Below, in pieces: positions 57,371-64,000 of a DNA stretch of 64,000 nucleotides; within the stretch, counting starts at the first letter, position 1, and every line of letters starts with the position of its first letter. The position numbers and the translations under genes were made by a program. Source of the stretch: Haemaphysalis longicornis (taxonomy: Eukaryota; Arthropoda; Arachnida; Ixodida; Ixodidae); the NCBI GenBank assembly GCA_013339765.2, contig CM023450.1, forward strand, positions 41,476,745 through 41,540,744, written 5' to 3'. The notes under the pieces are model-generated. The model was not told where the DNA came from and did not search any database. It saw only the letters and a list, made by a program, of their open reading frames with translations.

Positions 57371-57488
57371 TTGAAGATTTGTAATTGCAGCGCCCCCAAT
57401 GAATTTGACCGGTTTTCGGCTTCACTTTTGATGCATTGAAAGTATAAGCGTATAGGCCACTCTGTGTTCTAGTTCACTCTACTGCTGT

Positions 57489-58640
57489 AGACGAAGAACC
57501 CCACGGCCAAGGCGTCCGAAAAGGTTCTTAAGGGGCGACAGCCAGCACAACGCGTGGTGGTCGGTAACGACAGTGAAATGCCAGCTTTTGGATGGCCCAA
57601 ACAACGGCGCGGCACTCCTGCTCCGTTGTGCTGTTGTTTTGTTCTGCCGCCGTAAGTGAACGACTGGCATAGGCGACCACCCGCTCCTTCTGTTGAGCGT
57701 AAGGCAGGGCTGACCTCTTCGGTTATTAAAGAATTGTCTCTCTCTCTCTGTTTCAGCACGGCGGCACTGACACCTTTCCCACTGGCGTCTGTGTGCAGGA
57801 TCGTTGGAGCGCTGTCATTAAAACGGCAAAGCATGGGGCTCGATGTGAGGGCGTCTTTGAGCGCCTGAAAGGTCCGTCCGCAATACTCTGTCCTAACGAA
57901 AGCAATGACAAGACGTAGAAAATTAAGTAAAGTCGAAGCGATTGTAGTGAAATTGTGTATAAATCTGCGGAAGTATGATCCGAGTCCGAAAAACCTGCGG
58001 AGGTCTTTCTGCTGTTGTGGACGGGGAAAATTTTAAACGACCGAAATCTTGTTTGGGTCAGGTTGTATTCCTTTTTCGCTGACGACGTGTCCTAATGCTT
58101 TAATAGACTTGCTGGCGAAAGTGAATTTCTTTGTGTTTATCTGCAGTCCCGAATTTGAAAGACAGCTGAGTACTTCTTCCAGACGTTGTAAGTGGTGATC
58201 AAATATAGTTGAGAAAACAACGATGTCGTCCAGGTAGCACAGACATGTTTTCCACTTAAGACCACGAAGTACGGTGTCAATCGTACGTTCAAACGTGGCA
58301 GGCGCATTACACAGCCCAAATGGCATCACGTTGAACTCGAAAAGCCCGTCCTGGGTGGCAAAGGCCGTCTTCTGTTTGTCATCTTCGTGCATCGGGATCT
58401 TCCAATAACCGAAGCGTAAGTCGAGACTCGAGAAGCATTCCGCTCCTTGGAGACTACCCAGAGCGTCGTCGATGCGAGGCATCGGATAAACATCTTTCCG
58501 AGTGATCTTATTCAGCGCATGGTAGTCGACACAAAAGCGAACGGACTCATCCTTCTTCTCGACTAACCCAACCGGCGATAACCACTAGCTCGACGGTAGG
58601 CGGATAACGTCGCGCTTGAGCATTTCAGCGACCTGCTCTT
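57489..58640 (-). pseudogene. Ty3 reverse transcriptase and RNase H start, remnant 2
   Basis: FCVDYHALNKIT, FSSLDLRFGYW, MPFGLCNAPATFE and an intact YLDD at 58225-58236 are followed by LGHVVSEKGI. A frameshifted connection (RRFFGLGSYFRRFI) leads to the RNase H start ILHTDASGKGVSAAVLKQ. The main RT frame (58033-58482) is open for 149 codons, with stops and shifts on both sides. Upstream of it, a stop replaces a conserved residue near 58585. Confidence 0.88.
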
Positions 58641-58905
58641 TTAAAATTTTCCTTTTATGTGATGACACGCGGTAAGGTCGTCGGCGCACAGTCGCTGAGC
58701 CTTCCGCTTTAAGTCGGTGGGCAGCACAGTCGTCCGTTTGAGAGTTGTCGAACTCACGTCAAAGGACGCAACGCGTTTCGCCAGTGTCGTGAGCAGCTGT
58801 TCCGTTTGCTTCGACGTAAGGTCGGGGCTGACAGTTGCAGCGATACCTGACATACCAGACGAAGAAGCTAAGTCATACTTACGCGAAGATGGTACTGCAT
58901 TCGAG

Positions 58906-59002
58906 AGAACCGAAACCGAATATAAACGAAATTCTTTCACACGAACCAGAAACGTAACCGACAGGATAATTTTTCGGTTCGAAACACTGATACATGTGCA
59001 TA
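58906..59002 (+). repeat. Degenerate CGAACC array, copy 4
   Basis: GAACCGAAACCGAAT, ACACGAACCAGAAACGTAAC and TTTTTCGGTTCGAAACACTG match the 3' half of the array at 53740-53830 in order. It abuts the high end of the Ty3 remnant. Confidence 0.65.
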
Positions 59003-59004
59003 TA

Positions 59005-60505
59005 AAGTTCCTGTGACGGACGATGGTTGTAGCTATCAACAGCCAAAGTGGGCGACTAATCGTTTCGTGTGATTGTGCTAATACTGTTTGTGTTCCTTTG
59101 TTTTTCTTTGTTACTTCCTGTCTAATTATAAAAAAGGCGCGCAATTACAAATTTTTTTCACAAGCTATATGGCAGCGTAAGCACGGGGCCTGGTCAATCA
59201 CGTACGTGAAAGGCAGCACCGATCTCACGCGGAGTGCATCTATTTATAGGGCGTAACGAGCGTTCTGCGCGCTGACGTACAACTTCGAAGAGCCTTCATC
59301 TATTCAGGCACTGTTGAGCGCGTGCAAGTAGTTTCCTGAATGACAAGAGTTGTTGCACGTCGTGTTCACCCTTCCCAAGCGTGGGCGACGCGTGAACCAC
59401 GCCGCTGGGAAAAGTGGGTAATAGAATGCCAAGCTCCGGCAATTCACGCGGCGGCTACGGCCGATCGACGTTGCTTGACGGGACAGGAAATGACGCCCCA
59501 CACCGCACCGGTTGCCACTTTTAGGACCTCCATTCAAGCTAGCTGAAACATCGAGAATGCGCGCTACGCCCCCGTCCGCTTTGACAGCTCATTCGGGGTC
59601 AACTAATTAGCGGCTTTCTTTTTTTCTGGAAAGAACGACTTGCTTCAGCTGAGACGGAAATCGATGATTACATTTAGCTGCTTTTTCAACCTGGCTTAGG
59701 TGTTCTTCTAGAACCTCATAAATTAAAGTCACACTTACGGTATTTATGGTTACGTCATCTTTTCCTGTCATGATGGCATGTGTGCTGTTCAACGTTTTCA
59801 TCAGGCCCGTAGCACCCTCTGACCAAGTGAGCTATCGTCGACGTTCTTGCGTAGGCCACTTGGTGTCCTTTTAAGATTGAGAGCAATGATGTGGCGCTCG
59901 GCGATGTACGGAAGTGCAGTTTTCATTAAAAAACAAGAAAAAGACGGGGCCATCTCCACCAACGTGAATTCTGGGGAGGGGCGAAGCATGCAGTGTATAA
60001 GTGTAATAAAAGATTGTCTCTCTCTTGCCCCATGGCGCGCGCTGAATGGGCGCCGGGGAAGCGCCGGTGGGAGGAGCAATCGCACGCTTGCTGAGGCTGT
60101 GGCGCCCTCTCTTGCGTTGAACTGGATTGAAGTAATTAAATGAGAGACAGACTGGCCGTAAGTTGTCTTCTTGTCTCCCACGCCGGATCATGCTAAGAAG
60201 TATGCTTTTCAGGGGGAAACCTGGCGTTTGAAGCCAATTTCGAGACAGAATTTAACAAATTTCTGTTATAAATTCAATTAAATCCTGTTTATTCCTGCAT
60301 TTTCAATTAGTTTAAATTGTGTTAATTTATTTTGAACCGGCTTTATTCATTATACACTTGTTTTTTTTTTTGACATCGTCTGACAACTTGATTTGCCGTG
60401 ACGGCACGAGACGACGACAGGAGACGCCGACAGCCCGAGCCCCCAAGGTACATCGCACCTTAAACAGTAGCTGTGAGGAGAGCTGCCTATTGCCGCGCCG
60501 TGCCC
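59005..60505. other. Unannotated stretch
   Basis: Nothing recognised. Opposite-strand frames at 59800-60190 have no domains. Confidence 0.4.
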
Positions 60506-60506
60506 A

Positions 60507-62152
60507 TTAAAGGGACACCGAAGTGAATTTGTCAAGCTCCCGGTATTGCTTGCACTGCGTAGACTGGCTCAAATTAACACACTTTTCATCGTTTATCAGG
60601 TTGATAAGTCGGTAATTATTTTATAAAGCGGGAAAGAAGAAAAACTACCACGCGGGGTCTGTGGTGGCCGCATAAACTAAAGGCTGTACAACTAAAGGCT
60701 GTAAAAGCAGATGCGCCTTGATTGGACGATGTCCAAGGTTAGCATTTGAACAAGTTTCGGTTTCGGTTCTGTAAAACAACATGCTTGACATCCGACGGCA
60801 TCGTTGGATGAGCATTCTCGATATCTCAGTAATCGTCGTACCGCGCTTCTGCCATGTTATCGGCTGTAAAATGCCTAAGATAAGCTCCCAGCGACGCCTT
60901 GGAATCGTAGCAACCACTAGCCGAGGCCTACGCACTGGATGAAGCGCGCCTCACACGCCCCAGACGCTCAAATGCCATGCTTTTCCCGCATATTCGGAGC
61001 TTACCTCACTCATGCCTGTATCGTAAAAGCGCGTTCGCACCAGGGCAAGGGTCTGCTAGATTCTGGCCTGTGCCCACTGCCCGCAAGTAGTCGGTGCTTG
61101 TGGCAACAGCACGCCAACGAGAACTCGCTAGCGCGTCAGTGTCGTCTGCGCGCGTTTGCGACTGCTCGTGGAGCAGTGAATGTTACAGCCCAAAACTGGT
61201 GAACTCGGTTAGAAAACATCGGCCGCAACGAAAAAAATCAACTTACAAAAAAAAGCATGCACCCTCGGGGATGCGAACTTGCGACTTGCAAAACAATAAT
61301 CCTATCGCTTCAGAACCTCGGCCACGAGCAGGAACAGCCGAGATTGGATATATAAGGTATATAATGCACCAACCAGTTTACACTTTTATTTAGTTATGGC
61401 ATTTCAAGTACCTCAGGTGACTATTTCTTGTAAAGCGCTCGTGCAGTAAGTGTCCCCCAAACTTTCACAATATCTCACGTCTAGCAATGGCATTTCTTAG
61501 ATTGAAAAGCCTTCTCAGATGTGTGGTCGTGCTGCTGACCACTGTGCTTGTTTACCCAGCGCAAAAAAGTGCTTTCTGCTCCCTAGCATTGCGTTGTACG
61601 GTAAAAGTTTCAGTTGATTTTATTTCCTTAGTACCTATATTGACTTCGCTGACTCTTCTCCCGCCTTCAAGTGTCCTTATATTTTCCTACTGGCGTACCA
61701 GTCAGCGAACCGTCGCATGTGCACTTGGGCAGCGCTTGTGTGGAGCGACCCGGACTCAGAGCTTGATACTGTGACAAACTAACAAAGTAATGAAAGGCAC
61801 ATTCTTCCATTCACAAGCGTGTTGTGGCTTAGTTTCAACTGAGCGAGCGAATTGCGGCGACCCGTTGGCGGCCGGCGGACTAAACGCTATGCCGACTGAC
61901 TCTGTCGGAAGGTCGGCGAGCCGTGCAGTAGCGCAGCCAATTGCCAGCTTCATCTCTCCTGACGTCACACGAAAACGCCCACAGAAATGGGCGAGGGTGC
62001 AGAGAGGAGGACAGCATTTTCGAATTGATTTTTCTACTAAATAAATTCGCGTAAACGCGCTCAGAGTGGTCGAAACATGGCCTGTGGATTCCGGACTACA
62101 ATTTGCGCTAGTGATCCCGCAATGTTTACAAGTCACTTCAGTGTCCCTTTAA
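60507..62152 (+). mobile_element. T2/Kolobok-like TTAA element, copy 3
   Basis: 1646 bp from TTAAAGGGACACCGAAGTGA to TCACTTCAGTGTCCCTTTAA with TTAA at both edges. Same internal order as the other copies, including the tRNA-like block at about 61250-61340. Differs by small indels. Confidence 0.87.
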
Positions 62153-62614
62153 GCTGTAGCGCCGCCGTCCTCCATGCACCATGCCAACGTCGCAGAACTA
62201 GGCGGCCGCGGCGGCACAGGCGAGACCTTGTCACCCCGCCGGGCTGCCGAAATACGCGCCCACTGAACGCACCGCTTCTCGAAGGGGTGCGCGCAGCAAA
62301 GCTTTGGTGCTTGGAAAAACGCTGCAGCCGAAACAATCTAAGGATATCCGCATAGGCCGAGGCGAAGTCTTGAAGATAGTGGAGCATCATTTACGCCGAA
62401 AACTCGCAACGTGTTCAATAAAATTTTAATCTGGTTGCGCTGCTGAGCCCATGCAGGGACGCAGGTTCGATCCCTGCCGTGGTGGCTGCTTTCTTGGTGG
62501 AGGGGAAAAGTGCAAGCGTCCGTGTGTTCGAGATTTCAGCGCACGTTAGAGATCCCCAGGTTGTCATAACTAATACAGAGCCCTCCACTATGGCGCACCT
62601 CATAGCCCATGCGC

Positions 62615-62825
62615 GAGTGAGTGAGGGAACAGACTTTATTTGCCCAGTTTAGCTGGGGGTTGTGGTTTCCCGCGTTATTTTAACGACGGCCAAGTATCCG
62701 ACGATACCCAGCGGCGCCTGAAGCGAAATTGGGTTAGCGGTGCCGCGCCGTCTTTGCAAGGTTCTTGTTTAACCGCTGCAGTCCGACGGTGCCTTCGGCC
62801 AGTTTGACCAAGGCTAGCTGGGCGT
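62615..62825 (-). mobile_element. LINE-like 3' fragment inside the SINE
   Basis: Read on the minus strand it has a short frame, RRSYAQLALVKLAEGTVGLQ, then an AATAAAGTCTGTTCC end. The coding remnant and polyadenylation signal suggest a LINE tail. Family not identified. Confidence 0.4.
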
Positions 62826-62849
62826 AGCTTCGGCGCATAAAAATCTCAC

Positions 62850-62985
<136 letters not shown>

Positions 62986-62999
62986 TTTTAGATCGGTGC

Positions 63000-64000
63000 A
63001 ACTATGAAGAAATCCGAGAACCCCATCGCTGTATGAAAGTTCCCATCGTCGACCACGATTACATCTCCCAGAGGTGGCTGCATTGATAGCCGCAGCACGA
63101 CGGCAGCCTCATTGCTAACGCCTTGTCACACTTGCGATAACTTACCCTACGTAAAGGTGCGGCGGTAATATCAGTAATAGCTACATGGAGGATGTGGCAA
63201 TGGTTGTAGCGCGTCGGCGAGACTACCGGGAGCTGGGGTGGCATGAATGCCCACATGGCTTCTGGTGGCGGCAGTGCGCCAGGTGCCAGCGCTATCGTTG
63301 CTCAGCTGCTGCAGTAGCCCTGGAACGGCCTTCGCTGAGAACTCGCATCGTGCGTAGTAGCGACGTGTGGCCTACGCAATGGTGCGTTTCGTTGACATCA
63401 TGACTACGGCAATGGATACTTGGCGTCCACATTGCGGGCATCCTTGAGAACTTATATGGCGCTTCGGGAGTGCCGCAAGGTCGAACGCTCGATAGCGGTA
63501 CCCAGGTGTTCAGACAATCATCGTCCTGACATATGGCATCTCGCTCCGCTCGTTCGCCACCCCAATCGGCGAAGCACGGGCTAGGTCAGCTACGCCGGAC
63601 ATTGTTTTTTCGGGGCGACATGATGAGCGACACGATGGGGACCCGATGCCAGTCCGACACGTCAGTACGGAGTGTTTCCAAATCTGGCACTGTATACGTG
63701 TACAACTCCAATACGGGATTGCGTACGGGGCCTTTGCTTTGAAGTTCATCTCCCGCGCTCAGCGAAGTCACGTTAACAAATTGTTATGCACAGAGTACTC
63801 GCACGCAGGGAGGGATGTGTAGCTTACACTATCTTTTGCACCAGACATTGCTGGGTTCTCGGCAAACCGTTTTATTTTTTGCACACCTCAAGCACACGTT
63901 TTGAAGTTATTAGTTTTTTTTTCATTTTCGCGCCAGTGACCGTGCTGCATTGCTGCTTACCCCTCCTCTCCTACCCCCCCCCCCCCCATTGCTTGATTTG
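63000..64000. other. Window end, nothing firmly recognised
   Basis: A minus-strand frame at 63586-63771 (reading PVLELYTYTVPDLETL) has protein-like composition but no known domain. A C run of 15 (about 63973-63987) closes the window. Confidence 0.35.

Larger units (their letters stand above)
55785..57480 (+). mobile_element. hAT-like non-autonomous DNA transposon, 1696 bp
   Basis: Inserted in the Ty3 RNase H. An 8-bp target duplication, ACTGCTGT, is at 55777-55784 and 57481-57488. The left end TTAGAGTGAACTTGAACACA is the near inverse of the right end TGTTCTAGTTCACTCT. Removing element and one duplication restores the expected LRLQQ...FTITYKSG context of the host frame. An 8-bp duplication and (T)AGAG ends fit the hAT superfamily. 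No transposase is visible. A large internal hairpin and a tRNA-Gly-like stretch lie inside. Confidence 0.8.
54883..58905 (-). mobile_element. Second Ty3-type element remnant (pol only), split by an insertion
   Basis: A minus-strand pol runs from a pre-RT region (about 58880) through reverse transcriptase, RNase H and integrase to about 54883. No LTR is found at either end. The low-coordinate end breaks just after the integrase Glu region at a TATATATA stretch, and the high end abuts a CGAACC array. The RNase H part is interrupted at 55785-57480 by a hAT-like element. Confidence 0.85.

Noticed and set aside
63586..63771. Possible host coding exon on the minus strand
   Set aside because: Protein-like composition, but no domain, no convincing splice sites, and the frame closes quickly.

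Overview
The window looks like nuclear DNA of a hard tick (Ixodida), probably a metastriate species. It has long repeat-filled introns, tRNA-derived SINEs of the tick Ruka type ending in (CAAT)n, several decayed non-LTR retrotransposons, Ty3-type LTR retrotransposons, TTAA-flanked DNA elements and abundant microsatellites. Nothing bacterial or viral is present beyond retroelements. The species assignment is inference from repeat content.

One host gene is supported. It lies on the minus strand in five exons (24129-23959, 18706-18535, 13767-13551, 6706-6412, 1219-944). The exon phases chain exactly (0,1,2,0) into a 376-residue protein. An N-terminal F-box is followed by a region resembling the FIST-type sensory domain of FBXO22, a substrate receptor of SCF ubiquitin ligases. 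The roughly 5-7 kb introns are packed with retroelements: a Jockey/CR1-like LINE and an RNase H-type LINE end in intron 4, a complete but dead Ty3 element (7985-12584) and a SINE in intron 3, and RTE-like and RNase H-type LINE remnants in intron 2. A LINE 3' end with a (CAA)n tail lies in intron 1.

From 24.2 kb to the end I see no convincing host gene. The sequence is a mosaic of mobile elements. Three copies of a 1.63-1.66 kb element with TTAAAGGGACACTGAA termini and TTAA target duplications (27930-29557, 43229-44888, 60507-62152) fit the T2/Kolobok pattern and carry an internal tRNA-like Pol III box pair. A 434-bp relative sits at 40441-40874. A dead LINE (45.93-49.08 kb) holds a younger SINE. 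A minus-strand Ty3 pol remnant (54.88-58.90 kb) is split by a 1696-bp hAT-like insertion with an 8-bp target duplication and a large internal hairpin. Between 50.8 and 59.0 kb a poorly explained repeat system recurs: degenerate GGTTCG/CGAACC arrays, (TA)n tracts, and units carrying tRNA-like cloverleafs. One unit is flanked by an almost perfect 82-bp inverted repeat. This is the most unusual structure in the window.

Coordinates of exons, LTRs, target duplications and TTAA ends were read base by base. Edges of degraded LINEs are approximate. Family names rest on motif recognition, not on database searches.
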